Origin: Cyathus striatus
Lineage: Eukaryota > Basidiomycota > Agaricomycetes > Agaricales > Nidulariaceae
Assembly: GCA_025738555.1 (NCBI GenBank)
Contig: JAOVFP010000004.1
Coordinates: 5,332,001-5,396,000 of the forward strand
Direction: 5' to 3'
DNA length: 64,000 bases
The translations under genes were made by a program, and so were the position numbers. This document shows positions 11,730-22,871 of this stretch, in pieces (the first letter of the stretch is position 1; each line of letters begins with the position of its first letter). Under the pieces are notes generated by a model. The model did not search any database. It was not told where the DNA came from and saw nothing but the letters and a program-made list of their open reading frames with translations.

Positions 11730-12011
11730 CTGCCACATGGGAAAAACCAAATTCATAACATCCCCTCCCTAGGCTCTAGCATCCCTGTCTCATCTCCTTT
11801 AAAGGTAACATGGAACTCCTCCTGCCTCCCTGCCACAACTGCCGTCAAAATCCTGCTCTACGCACCTGGCACCGATGTGTACTTGTCTCACTACTGGGAT
11901 GGCCTGGACATTATGAGGGGGGAATATGATATCACAATCGATCCTTCATGGTATAATTATATCGCAAGGCAGCAATTGCAGATTAGCATTGATCTTCCAG
12001 CATATGGATAG
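11730..12011 (+). CDS. Partial gene: terminal exon of a probable surface/secreted protein
   Basis: A 93-codon frame opens after a plausible acceptor (ACAATAG at 11722-11728) and ends at TAG 12009-12011. Its middle reads VTWNSSCLPATTAVKILLYA and its end ITIDPSWYNYIARQQLQISI, followed by DLPAYG. A VTW start followed by alternating hydrophobic strands resembles the Ig-like beta-sandwich repeat of fungal cell-surface proteins, where an N-terminal exon, Ser/Thr stalk and membrane anchor would be expected; none is seen here. This is therefore an isolated fragment, or the last exon of a gene whose 5' part I could not resolve. It lies about 90 bp upstream of a hAT-type element. Function is unproven. 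Confidence 0.4.
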   Translation: MPHGKNQIHNIPSLGSSIPVSSPLKVTWNSSCLPATTAVKILLYAPGTDVYLSHYWDGLDIMRGEYDITIDPSWYNYIARQQLQISIDLPAYG

Positions 12012-12104
12012 TTTCCTCAGTTGAAGAGACGAACTTTTGGATGGTTGAATGATCGGATTGGTTTGGAAAATAGCCAGATTTGAGAGGGAGAACAGAATAG
12101 GCTG

Positions 12105-13730
12105 TGGGGGTCACCAATCACGCATGTCACACACCCTTTTCCATTGACCTGAATATCTCAGGCTATCTCAGGCTACAAACCTCTGATTACCTTCAAATAA
12201 CTTGCATTATATACAGTTGAATAGTATCATTAATATTAATAAACAGATATTTGTGTATTTGATTATATCATAATAATATCACAAGTTAATGCAATCTCTC
12301 TGCCAAAAATAGGCATAGAATCAGTATTTCTGTGCCCAGCTCTCAGAATCATAATATTTCAACTTTCTTCAATAACAAATATTGTACAGTAAAGGTAATA
12401 GAACAATGTTGTTGAGCTATAAAATTGAAAAATAATCTCTGACCATGATATCTGGTATGTCATATGTCATTATTTTGGGGTAACAATCACAAATTAAAAA
12501 TTTGGGCTCAACAGTTATATTCTCCTGATGGACCTGGTCATATTTCGTCACTAACATGAGTTGTAAAATTGAGTTCCCATTGCACGGCCACAGTTTCAAG
12601 TGGGGGTCACTAACTTGACATGTCACACTAGCGTGACAGTGACACATGCACATTTTTCATGGACTCAGTGAAATATCTTTTGCTACAGACACTCAATTGC
12701 TTTAAAATAACTTGCATGATATGTAATTGAGTAGTATATTTAATCTGATATAATTATATTTTTAGTAGTCTAATACATAAATTTAAATTTGCATAATAGT
12801 TCAACCTCTGCCAAAATATGCATCAAATCAGTAATATTGTGCCCAGTCTTCAGATTTTCACTTTATCCACTAATCGTAATAACAAAAGTTATATAATTTA
12901 ACATAAGGAACAAAACTGTTGAGCCAGAATTTTAAGAAACCTTCTTTAACCAGTCAATCATGCAAGGTAACACACAAGATCTCCAGGTAAAAGTCAAAAA
13001 ATAAAAATTCAGGCTCAACAGTTCTATGCTAATACTAAATATGAGTACTTTTCGTCATTAAAGCTAGCTGTGAAAGTGAAATTCTCATAGATACAAGTTT
13101 TGCCCTCCTAAATAGCGTGAGAAACTAGTATAACATACACTCAAGTTGCACTGTGGACCACCATTAGACAGCTATTCTCTTCATAATAATTATTCTGACT
13201 CAATATTGTTGTTAATATGTTGTAGGTGAGCACTTTATATCACTATCACTAATCAAAATAATAAGTTTCCATAAGGCAATTGAAGTTGCAATTTCGCTGT
13301 ATCAAAGAGCATGGGAAAATAGCACAGTACACTTGGAAATACCGCACTTAAACACTACCTCCAAGTGATAACTTTGCAGAAATTCATAAAATAAGCTTTA
13401 TTATACTACATGTGAACTACTGTTTATGATTATAAAAATAATTTAACCAGATATAGTAAAATATCTCTTTAATTCTTCAATTCAGCAACTGTGACAAAGT
13501 TGTGACAAGAAAGGAAGATGTATTTGAGCATTTATATTTATCATTTCGACATGGTACATATATTTTAACACTTAGAATAGATGAAATATTATTATTATGC
13601 AGAAAGAATGAAGAGAAACACTCAGAATTTCACTTCCCTGCATCAATTTTATCCTGGGTCAAGATTTTCGTCACATTTCGTCACACTGTGTGACGTCACG
13701 CTAAACACCATATAGGGATTGGTGACCCCC
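12105..13730. mobile_element. Nonautonomous hAT-type element with internal tandem duplication
   Basis: The ends are inverted repeats GGGGGTCACCAATC (12106-12119) and GATTGGTGACCCCC (13717-13730). They are flanked by an 8 bp direct repeat ATAGGCTG (12097-12104 and 13731-13738), the target duplication length of hAT elements. There is no transposase. A second copy of the left end (TGGGGGTCAC, then ATGTCACAC) begins at 12601, and the following DNA re-aligns with 12105-12400, so the element is a tandem of two related units. Each unit has a GTTGAGC...GCTCAAC inverted pair. Confidence 0.8.
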
Positions 13731-13738
13731 ATAGGCTG

Positions 13739-14059
13739 AGAGGCTATTCTTCTGATTATCATGGAACCACACTGCAAGCACTAAGTAGGTGGACTGAGGC
13801 TAGCTCAAACGGTAAGGCACAGCGGACAGATTGCTAAACGCATGAGCTTATGGTAAATTAATTGGCTCATAAATGTTCTCCATATGTTTTCCTTGAAAAC
13901 TGTTATCCTTTCTAAATTGAACATAGAATGTGGTTGTTCAGATAGATAAATCGATGAACGTTTGAACGTGTAAACCACGTACATAGTATATTGAACTTGT
14001 TTTGGTTTGATGACCGGAACCAATGACAATTAACTTACATGCAAGACTGTAAGTACTTG
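13739..14059. other. Intergenic DNA, possible SINE head remnant
   Basis: TAGCTCAAACGG at 13801-13812 resembles a pol III A box, but no convincing B box follows. Otherwise nothing is recognised. Confidence 0.25.
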
Positions 14060-14717
14060 TGTATACTATTAATAATCTGAAGCCGAAGCAGTGCCGAATT
14101 GTCTCGCAAATATTCATAGACGCGCACGAGTTTGAATTTGCTTACACCATGCTAGTCGTATCCACTTCCCTCCTCCTGATTGAGCTGCTTAATATTAGTA
14201 TATTCTCCAGATCGAGTCATAAATTCTACTTCAACATCCACTCTGATTCCTTTCCGACTTCCTTTAGTACTCCAACAAAATGTAATGTCCCGCCACAAAG
14301 CCTGGTGAAGACGGTGGCATCAGTACAACATATTTGAGAAATGACAGTGTAGTGGGAACTCCAGGATGCCTTCCCGCAATCATTGTAGACTTGACAATCG
14401 ACCTGGACTTCATGATGTTTATTACATCTAGTGCAACAATATAATCATTGGAAGAATCTGACATTCGAAATTCAACCTCCAGCTTTTGTAGAGAAGGAAG
14501 TAACTCCTGCTTCCCCGAGTCACTGGCATTATTCCACGATAAACATCGTAATATATTGAGTGCTTCATCTGAGTAGGTTATTGACAGAGATAGTTCCTCA
14601 ATGTCACAGAAACGCTGAAGAAGTCGAGTGGCTTCCAATTCGGAACCAGAGGCTGCCTTCAAACACCCCAGTGTGCTACTATGTACTGGTGATGGTGGTA
14701 TTACGGAGTTAGGTGAA

Positions 14718-15483
14718 TGTTATATCCATGTCCGGATACATCGTGCCGACGTTCCCACGTGACCTTCTAACATACCCGGTCCGTTCCCGGAATGTACCCG
14801 CTTCGGGTTTACACTTCCCGACGTTCCCGCCCGGGAACGTACCCGGAACCCGTCGGGTTTTCTATCGGGTATCCCGGATACGTACTTTCTCTTATGACGG
14901 CCTCACCGCGTCATCATTCTATTACTCCTCCCTTCCATTCCTACTTATACGTTTCATTATGGCCTTTGTAGATTAGTTCCTTATTCTTCATTCTGAGCGC
15001 GTCATTTGCGCCCCTACTCCGCTTTGCCAAGACTTCATTTCCTACTTACTCCTTTGACTTGTCCTTTGTATAATACTTCTACATTCGTATCTACAGGTTC
15101 CTACTTAGTATAAGTAGTCTTCCAGATGTAATAGGTAGTCTTTAGTATTCGTATCAACTCTGTACACTTTCTTCCTACTCTAAGTTCTGAAACCCGCTCC
15201 GGGTTTTCCTTCGGGTTTCTCTCCCACTACCTAGTGTAGTGGCGAAGCCTTCTCTTATACTCTGGAACGTCTTCCTTGGTTACATATCATCTTCCTCGAA
15301 ATACGAACCATTCCCTGGGGATATCCAGGCGGCGCAGCACACAAGCTGAAGCCACGGTTCTTTCCGCACTTCCGCTCTACGTTCCCGCACCCGTACTCAC
15401 TTCGGGTTTCCGTTATAGTTCTCCCACACCCTCCGGGTGTCTTCGCAACCACTTCTAAACAGGAAGAGAATCGGTACGTAACA
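14718..15483 (+). repeat. 5' LTR of the chromovirus
   Basis: 766 bp, TGTTATATCC...GTACGTAACA. It aligns end to end with 22108-22871; observed differences are one extra C at GCGCCCCTAC and the TTCCTTCGGGTTT versus TTCCTTTGGTTT change. Confidence 0.95.
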
Positions 15484-15502
15484 GTATACGAATACTGATA
15501 CC
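15484..15502 (+). other. Putative primer-binding site region with perfect hairpin
   Basis: Directly across and after the 5' LTR end lies AGTATACGAATACT (15482-15495), a 5 bp stem with a 4-base ACGA loop. No TGG-initiated match to a tRNA 3' end is seen immediately after the LTR, unlike typical Ty3 elements. Priming by an internal tRNA fragment or by self-annealing are possibilities; the role is inferred from position only. Confidence 0.35.
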
Positions 15503-17030
15503 TTGGATATCTCTTCTATCATGGCTCCAACTGGGACTTCGGTTACTCGCACAGCGCATACCGCTAGTCATACCAATGCTGTGGGTGCTCGTGCCACCCG
15601 TGCAGCTACGAGGCAACAGCCTCCACGGAGTACTTCAGGTTCTCTACCTTCTACACCGTCTCGGGTTACACCCAGCCCAGCACCACCTCCTAGTGCTACT
15701 TTCCTGGGTCCACCCTCGACTTCCGCTCAGCTACTTTCTGTTCCTGCAGCCGGGAACCTCGGATCTGCTCAGGCTCCTCCGGATGGCACTCCACCGCCAT
15801 ACGGTACAGTCGCAGCAGACCGGGACACTCCCGAGGTCACGGCTCTGATGGTGGTACCATTGGACCGCCACCTCCACCTCCTTCTCAGCCCAATCCTCCG
15901 TCTCCACCATCCTCAGACTCAGGGGATGATGGTGATGAGGATGATGTCGACAATCCCAGGCGCACACCTCTTGCGCGCCACTCCCGGGAAGACCGGCTTG
16001 CCGAAGCTCTTTTGAGAGTTGCGGAATCCGCCCGGGGTACATCGGGAACACGTCGGGAACGCAACGTTCAAAAGCCAGATACTTTTGATGGTTCCAGTGC
16101 TGAGAAGTTGGAGCAGTTCATTACTCAATGCCAAATTTACTTCCGGAATAATCCTTCCCAATACTCGGATGGACACTCCCAAGTCAACTTCGCTCTCGCA
16201 TATCTTCGGGATACCGCGCTTCAGCTCGTTATGCCGACCCTCTCCAATCCCTATGCTGATGATGAGTTCCTTCACTCTTGGGAGGTTTTCGTCGTCATGC
16301 TAGAGGATAACTTCGGGTTAGCGAACCCGGAAGGGGATGCCGAGAATGATCTGGATGTCCTCGATATGAAGGATTCACAGAAACTGTCCAAGTATCTTGT
16401 ACAGTTCAACAGGCTTGCACAGCGCACCGACTGGGATGATAAGTCCTTATGCCACCGACTCTATTCCGGGTTTCCGGGTCGCATTAAGGATGAGATCTCT
16501 CATGTTGGGAAACCTACCACAAAGCGCGGGATGATTAAACTAGCTCAAGGGATCGATAGTCGGTACTGGGAACGCCAGTCCGAGCGTACGCGGGAATCCC
16601 ACCAGCCTCGGGGTCCGCGGGTTCCGGATAGCTCTGTTAGAGCTACTACAAACCGCTCCGCAGTCACCCCGGCGCCTTCCCGCCTCGTTTCGGGTCAATA
16701 TGCGCCACGTCCGAGTTATCCCCACCGTGCTGGTAGTCACCCACCTCGTTCTCGCAGCCTCCCCAACAGCGGAGGCCGGAATTGAATGACAAGGTTGGTC
16801 GAGATGGCAAACTTTTGCCACAAGAACGTCAGCGTCGCATGGACAACAATCTATGCTTGTTCTGCGGTAATCCGGGGCATCGCGCCAAAGAATGTCCCCG
16901 CTCTGCCTCTTCCGCGGCTAGAGCCCGGGCATCCGGAATATCCGCTTCGGCTCCTACGTCGGCTTCTGCGGGTCCCTCGACCCGCAGGTCCGCGCCTCTT
17001 TCCAACCCGGCTTCGGGTTCGAAAAAATAG
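15503..17030 (+). pseudogene. gag: Chromovirus gag with CCHC zinc knuckle (frameshifted)
   Basis: Gag forms the virus-like particle and binds the RNA. Three frames are needed. From 15503 comes a Ala/Ser/Pro-rich N-terminus; from about 15850 a Pro-rich then acidic linker leads into the capsid-like domain (TFDGSSAEKLEQFITQCQIY, then LRDTALQLV), ending at 16785; from 16782 the nucleocapsid follows with a CCHC knuckle CLFCGNPGHRAKEC (16854-16895). The 16785 stop and 16782 start overlap by 4 nt. That overlap could be a programmed shift, but the nearby shifts at about 15850 and 17030 suggest decay or sequence error. The family assignment is secure; function of this copy is not. Confidence 0.85.
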
Positions 17031-20000
17031 GAGCGGTCCTCTGGACACCACACAAGCCGAGGACCGCGTTGTTCCCCCTTGTGCGCAGCCGATGCAGGTA
17101 AGACTCAACGCTTCCGCTCTTTCCGACCCCAATGCCCTTCATATTCCACTTTGTAGTACCATCCATGCTCTCCCTACACCCTGTACAGTTTCATATAGCG
17201 CTCTAGTCGATTCGGGTTCTACCCATTGTTTTATGGATTCATCTTTCGTTCGGACACATGCTATTCCTACCTCACCTACTCCACCTATCACTCTCAGACT
17301 TTTCGATGGCACCACCAATCATGTTATAACCGAGTTCGTTACACTGCCTGTACTATTCCCTACCGGTGAATGTATTACAGTCGAACTCTATGTGACACCT
17401 CTTGATTCCGTGTGTTCTGCAGTCCTAGGATACAATTGGCTCACCCGCTTCAATCCGTTGATTGACTGGGTATCGGGCTCATTAACATTCCGGACTCCAG
17501 ACACTTCCGAGCAACTTCCGCTCAAATCCGGGATCTCGGAACCAGGTTCCGCTTCCGAGGATCCATCTCCGGTCACCTCTGATGAGTCTCTGCCACCTCC
17601 TCCTAGCATTTCGCTAATAAACGGTGCCGCCTTCTCGCGTGCATGCCGTTTAGAGGAGCACAGACTTTCCGTATCCAGCTTGGTGCTGTCGCTTCCGCCG
17701 CTGCCCTCAATCCAGAGGAAGCTCCGGATCTCTCTTCAATACCGTCTGAGTATCACGAGTTTGCTGATGTATTTAGCAAGTCCCGGGCAGATACACTTGC
17801 CCCTCACCGTCCCTACGACTTAAAGATCAACCTAGAGGAAGGTGCTTCACCTCCTGTAGGTCGGATCTATTCCCTTTCCCAATCCGAGCTTTCCGCTCTT
17901 CGGGATTTCATCGATGAACATATCCGGATCGGATTCATTCAACCTTCGCGCTCTCCGCATGGGGCTCCCGTCCTTTTTGTCCGCAAGAAGGACGGATCGC
18001 TTCGGCTTTGTGTGGATTTCCGCGGGTTGAACGCTATTTCTAAAAAGGATCGTTATCCTTTGCCACTCATTTCAGATTTGCTCGACAGTCCCGTCGCGCC
18101 CGTATCTACACCAAGATCGACCTGCGTCATGCGTACCACCTGGTCCGCATTGCCGAGGACGATGAATGGAAAACCGCTTTCCGGACTCGCTATGGATCCT
18201 TTGAATGGCTAGTCATGCCCTTCGGACTTTCCAATGCACCCGCGGGTTTCCAACGCTTCATGAACGATGTTTTCAAAGACCTTCTTGATGTGTGCGTCAT
18301 AGTTTATTTGGATGACATCCTTATATACTCTGATAACCTTGCGCAACATCGCCAACATGTCAGGGAAGTTTTGCGTCGACTCCGGAAGCACGGGTTGTAC
18401 GCGCGCGCGGATAAGTGTGAGTTCCACTCGGAATCGTGGAATATCTCGGATATATACTATCGCCCAACGGTCTCACCATGTCTCCAACAAAGGTGAAGAC
18501 TATTCAAGAATGGCCGGAACCAAGGAAAGTAAAAGACATTCAATCCTTCCTTGGGTTCGCTAATTTCTATCGGCGTTTTATATACAACTATTCCGACATA
18601 GTTGTTCCGCTCACCCGCCTTACCCGGAAGGGTAATCCGTGGAACTTCTCGGAAAAATGCCGTTCGCTTTCACTGAACTTAAGGACGCTTTCACGTCGGC
18701 ACCCATTCTTACCCATTGGGTTCCCGACAAGCAGCTCATCGTGGAAACCGACGCTTCGGATTACGCGTTGGCTGCTATCCTGTCTATAGTTTCCGATGAT
18801 GGCGAGATTCACCCTATCGCTTTCCACTCACGAACCTTTACACCTCCCGAGTTAAACTACGACACCCACGACAAGGAATTGCTTGCTATCTTGAAGCATT
18901 CCAAGTCTGGCGTCATTACCTGGAAGGTTCGGTTCACCCATCGATGTCGTCACAGACCACAAGAACTTGGAATACTTTTCCACAACCAAGATCTTGTCCC
19001 GACGACAAGCCCGATGGTCGAGTATCTTTCCCAGTTCAATCTAGTGATCCGCTTTCGACCCGGAAAACTCGGGGCGAAGCCGGATGCTCTGACTAGACGA
19101 TGGGACGTCTACCCTAAAAGGGGGATAGCGACTACGCTAAGGTCAATCCGCATAACTATCGTCCAGTGTTCACACAGGAACAGCTTATCACTTCTCTCCG
19201 AGCAACATCACTTATTGTACCCGCTCTTGGCGCTAGTATCATCATGGACATTGAACAGTTACATACTGACATATTATCAGCTCTCCCTAATGACCCGGTC
19301 GCAGTTATCCGAATGCGGACTCCCGAGAATCGTTGGACTGTAACCCGGACGGTTTCCTCCGTCTAGATAACCGGATCTATGTTCCGGACTCGGAACCCTT
19401 CGGCTTCGGGTTTTACAGTACAAACACGACCACCCGCTTTCAGGACACCTTGGACAGAACAAGACCCTCGAGCTAATTCGACGCGAATATACTTGGCCGC
19501 TTATACGGACGTTTGTAAAGGACTATTGTAAGTCTTGTAATACTTGCATGCGTTCTAAACCACAGCGCCACCGCCCGTACGGAACCCTGAAACAACTTCC
19601 GGTTCCCGGACGCCCATGGCATTCGATATCTATGGATTTCATAGATCAACTTCCAAAATCATCGGCTTCCAAGTATGATTCTATACTCGTTATCGTGGAT
19701 CGTTTCTCCAAGCAGTCTATCTTCATTCCCACTCATACCACTTGCTCTTCTTCCGACCTTGCGCTTCTATTTGTACTTCATGTCTTTTCCAAGCACGGAG
19801 TCCCGGAACACATCACTTCCGATCGTGGTTCCGAGTTTGTGTCACATTTCTTCCGCTCCCTCGGTACGGCCCTCGACATCACTTTACATTTCACCTCGGG
19901 TTATCATCCCGAAGGCGACGGCCAAACGGAACGCACAAACCAAACTCTGGAACAATACCTTCGGGCCTACTGCAACTACCAGCAGGATAACTGGTGTGAT

Positions 20001-20716
20001 CTTTTACCTCTTGCTGAATTTGCTTACAATAATGCACCGAGCGCAACCACAGGAATTTCACCGTTCTACGCAAACAAGGGTTATCACCCGAACCTTGCGA
20101 TACATCCGGAACGTGATCTCACTTCCGCTCGTGCACGGCACCGCAGTAAACCTCGAGGAACTTCACGAGATGCTTCGGACCGAAATACTCAGTGCGCAGA
20201 AAGCGTTATCAAGCACCCGCCGATGCGCGTCGCAAACCCGCACCCGCATTCCCTGTCGGGACAAAGGTATACGTTAAAGCCGAGTACTTCCGGACAACCC
20301 GACCATCCCGGAAACTTGCAGAAAAGTTCCTAGGACCTTTTGAAGTCATCGCACTTGCCGGATCGCATTCGCGTACCTTGCGCCTTCCAGAACAATTTCG
20401 TGCAGTCCACCCAGTATTCCATGTATCCATGCTTGAACCCAATACTGAAAATACTATCCCAGATCGCATTATTCCTCCACCACCACCTGTCCAGGTTGAT
20501 GGTGATATTGAATACGAGGTCTCGGAAATCTTGGACTCTAAACTGGATCGTCGTTTGCGTTGCAAACTGAGGTACTATGTGCGCTGGCTAGGGTATGAAG
20601 GGACCGATGAAGAGTTTTCATGGCTTCCGGCCACGGAACTGGAACACGCTACGGATATCATTGAAGAGTTCCACTCCCGTTATCCGGATAAGCCCGGGCC
20701 TACTCCTATTTCTTAA
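17031..20716 (+). pseudogene. pol: Chromovirus pol: protease, RT, RNase H, integrase, chromodomain (multiple frameshifts)
   Basis: Domains in order: retropepsin with LVDSGSTHCF (about 17205-17230) and a later VLGYNWL; reverse transcriptase from about 17780 with [25 protein letters not shown] and the catalytic VYLDD (18302-18316); RNase H with [10 protein letters not shown] (about 18741-18770) and HDKELLAI; integrase with an H-H-C-C finger (ending CKSCNTCM near 19553) and the D, D, E core at MDFID (about 19633), TSDRGSEF (about 19820) and QTERTNQTLE (about 19920); then a C-terminal chromodomain (about 20510-20700, KLRYYVRWLGYEGTDEEFSW). The chromodomain directs integration to heterochromatin in chromoviruses. 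The reading frame changes near 17640, 18090, 18436, 18650, 18900, 18980, 19330, 19400 and 20190, with almost no nonsense codons, an indel-only pattern. Translation stops at 20714-20716. Confidence 0.9.
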
Positions 20717-21033
20717 TTTTCACGTTACTTATTATCCGCTTGCAGTTTCACCTTATACAAAAACCAAAAACAACGAATAACAACCAAAAAGCGAGATACA
20801 AGTACATTAGAACTTTGGTAACGTGTTACGATCATTTCCATCACTCCCTCTGCGTCTGCGACTCGACCCGAGCTCCTACTTCACCTTCCGACGCAATCCC
20901 GGAACCCGTAACAACTTCCTCGTACGCATCCGGATCCCGGAGGCGTTCCATGGCAGCAGGGTTTCGATGTTGGAAACATGGACGACGTGCTTGGATACTT
21001 CGGCAACTACTCGCGACAACTTACCAAGTTCGC

Positions 21034-21966
21034 CTACCACTTTACGATTGGTATCCGCGAGGTTTCGAGTTGAGTGATCATCTCCCTTTGCAAAGAGATG
21101 ATAGTATCGTTCTGCAGCCGCATCGCGCTTAGGATGGATGTTGCGACATTCATGGAAGTGGACAAGGAGACCAGATTAGCAGAATCGTTTGCACTAGAGG
21201 ATCGGAACGATGGACCCGCTACTGCGGATGAAGGACGGATCAACTCATCATCCGTGTCGTCGATCCGAGCCCGCTTCATGCTTTGACGAGACGACTGGCG
21301 AGATGGCGCAACGGATGGGGGACCCATGTGAGTATCCGAGTGTTCCGAAGGACCGGATGGAACAGGACTTGTTCCGGCTTTGTTCCGGCCTCGAGTGCTA
21401 AGGGAACATTTTCCCTTAAGCACCCCGCATAAGCAACGCAAGCACTACAGGGAGTTCCTATAAACTATACAGACCGATAATCATGTTTTACTCACCTGTT
21501 TGACTCCCTCAAGCGATAACACTCAGTTCCCGATCCTGACAGTTTATGCAAGGCACATCATGATAGTATCGTAGTTCCTTTGGCTCCCCAGAATCATCTG
21601 TACCCTTACCCTTACTATTTCCTATGTTTCCACCACTTTCCGCCTCATATCCAGAACCCGTCACGTCTCCCGACGCTTCCGACCCACTCCCGACACTCGT
21701 CTCCGTCGGATTTACGACCCGCGGCGTAACCGCATTTGCCGCCGTCCCGGAACGAACAGAGGGAAGTGTTGCCGGTGGAACAGCTACGTACGCGGCGTTC
21801 TCCGCCTTGGAGCCGGATTTATAGGCCTCGGCTTTGGTCTCGGCTTTCCGGAACTACTCCGGGATGCTGGAGTCGAATTTTCTGACTGTTGGTTGGCCGC
21901 ACGATAGGCTAGGAAAGCAGCATAATCTTCCGAAGAAATATTTGCTAGATTGACACTCTTATCCAT
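21034..21966 (-). CDS. Antisense ORF between chromodomain and 3' LTR (unknown)
   Basis: On the opposite strand to gag-pol, 21966-21784 opens with MDKSVNLANISSEDYAAFLA. After a frame shift near 21815 it continues as a Ser/Gly/Thr-rich stretch with a CINC pair (near 21545). A possible intron (donor GTGAGT near 21500, acceptor TATAG) leads to 21441-21034, a Cys-containing then Ser/Arg-rich frame with MKRARIDDTDDELIRPSS and a heptad-like C-terminus (LQNDTIISLQREMITQLE). Together this looks like a short, probably spliced antisense gene of about 300 codons with a cysteine cluster and a coiled-coil tail. Antisense genes in this position occur in some fungal Ty3 elements, but I cannot name this one. 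One internal frameshift matches the indel damage elsewhere in the element. Confidence 0.45.
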
Positions 21967-22095
21967 GATGGGGGTTAGAAAGGAATCAGATGCGCATATG
22001 TTCTCTTATTTGAACATCTACTGACCAATAGGATTTCTCGTATTATTTTTAGTTATATTTTCTCGCACACAGTATGACCTCGTGGGCTCGGCCCT

Positions 22096-22104
22096 AAAAG
22101 GGGA
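22096..22104 (+). promoter_or_regulatory. Polypurine tract
   Basis: AAAAGGGGA lies 3 bp upstream of the 3' LTR start (22108), the expected position and composition of the plus-strand primer. Confidence 0.85.
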
Positions 22105-22107
22105 TAC

Positions 22108-22871
22108 TGTTATATCCATGTCCGGATACATCGTGCCGACGTTCCCACGTGACCTTCTAACATACCCGGTCCGTTCCCGGAATGTACCCGCTTCGGGTTT
22201 ACACTTCCCGACGTTCCCGCCCGGGAACGTACCCGGAACCCGTCGGGTTTTCTATCGGGTATCCCGGATACGTACTTTCTCTTATGACGGCCTCACCGCG
22301 TCATCATTCTATTACTCCTCCCTTCCATTCCTACTTATACGTTTCATTATGGCCTTTGTAGATTAGTTCCTTATTCTTCATTCTGAGCGCGTCATTTGCG
22401 CCCTACTCCGCTTTGCCAAGACTTCATTTCCTACTTACTCCTTTGACTTGTCCTTTGTATAATACTTCTACATTCGTATCTACAGGTTCCTACTTAGTAT
22501 AAGTAGTCTTCCAGATGTAATAGGTAGTCTTTAGTATTCGTATCAACTCTGTACACTTTCTTCCTACTCTAAGTTCTGAAACCCGCTCCGGGTTTTCCTT
22601 TGGTTTCTCTCCCACTACCTAGTGTAGTGGCGAAGCCTTCTCTTATACTCTGGAACGTCTTCCTTGGTTACATATCATCTTCCTCGAAATACGAACCATT
22701 CCCTGGGGATATCCAGGCGGCGCAGCACACAAGCTGAAGCCACGGTTCTTTCCGCACTTCCGCTCTACGTTCCCGCACCCGTACTCACTTCGGGTTTCCG
22801 TTATAGTTCTCCCACACCCTCCGGGTGTCTTCGCAACCACTTCTAAACAGGAAGAGAATCGGTACGTAACA
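22108..22871 (+). repeat. 3' LTR of the chromovirus
   Basis: 764 bp, near-identical to 14718-15483, followed by the GTGAA target duplication at 22872-22876. Confidence 0.95.

Larger units (their letters stand above)
14718..22871 (+). mobile_element. Chromovirus-type Ty3/gypsy LTR retrotransposon (8.15 kb)
   Basis: A complete-length element: 5' LTR 14718-15483, gag, protease, RT/RNase H, integrase with chromodomain, polypurine tract, 3' LTR 22108-22871. It is flanked by the 5 bp target duplication GTGAA (14713-14717 and 22872-22876); the intact site is visible at 607-625 and 60530-60550. The LTRs begin TGTTATATCC and end TACGTAACA and differ by only about three small changes, so insertion looks recent. 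It is richer in G+C than the flanks. The polyprotein is nevertheless shifted between frames about ten times, so this copy cannot encode a working polyprotein as written. Confidence 0.95.
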
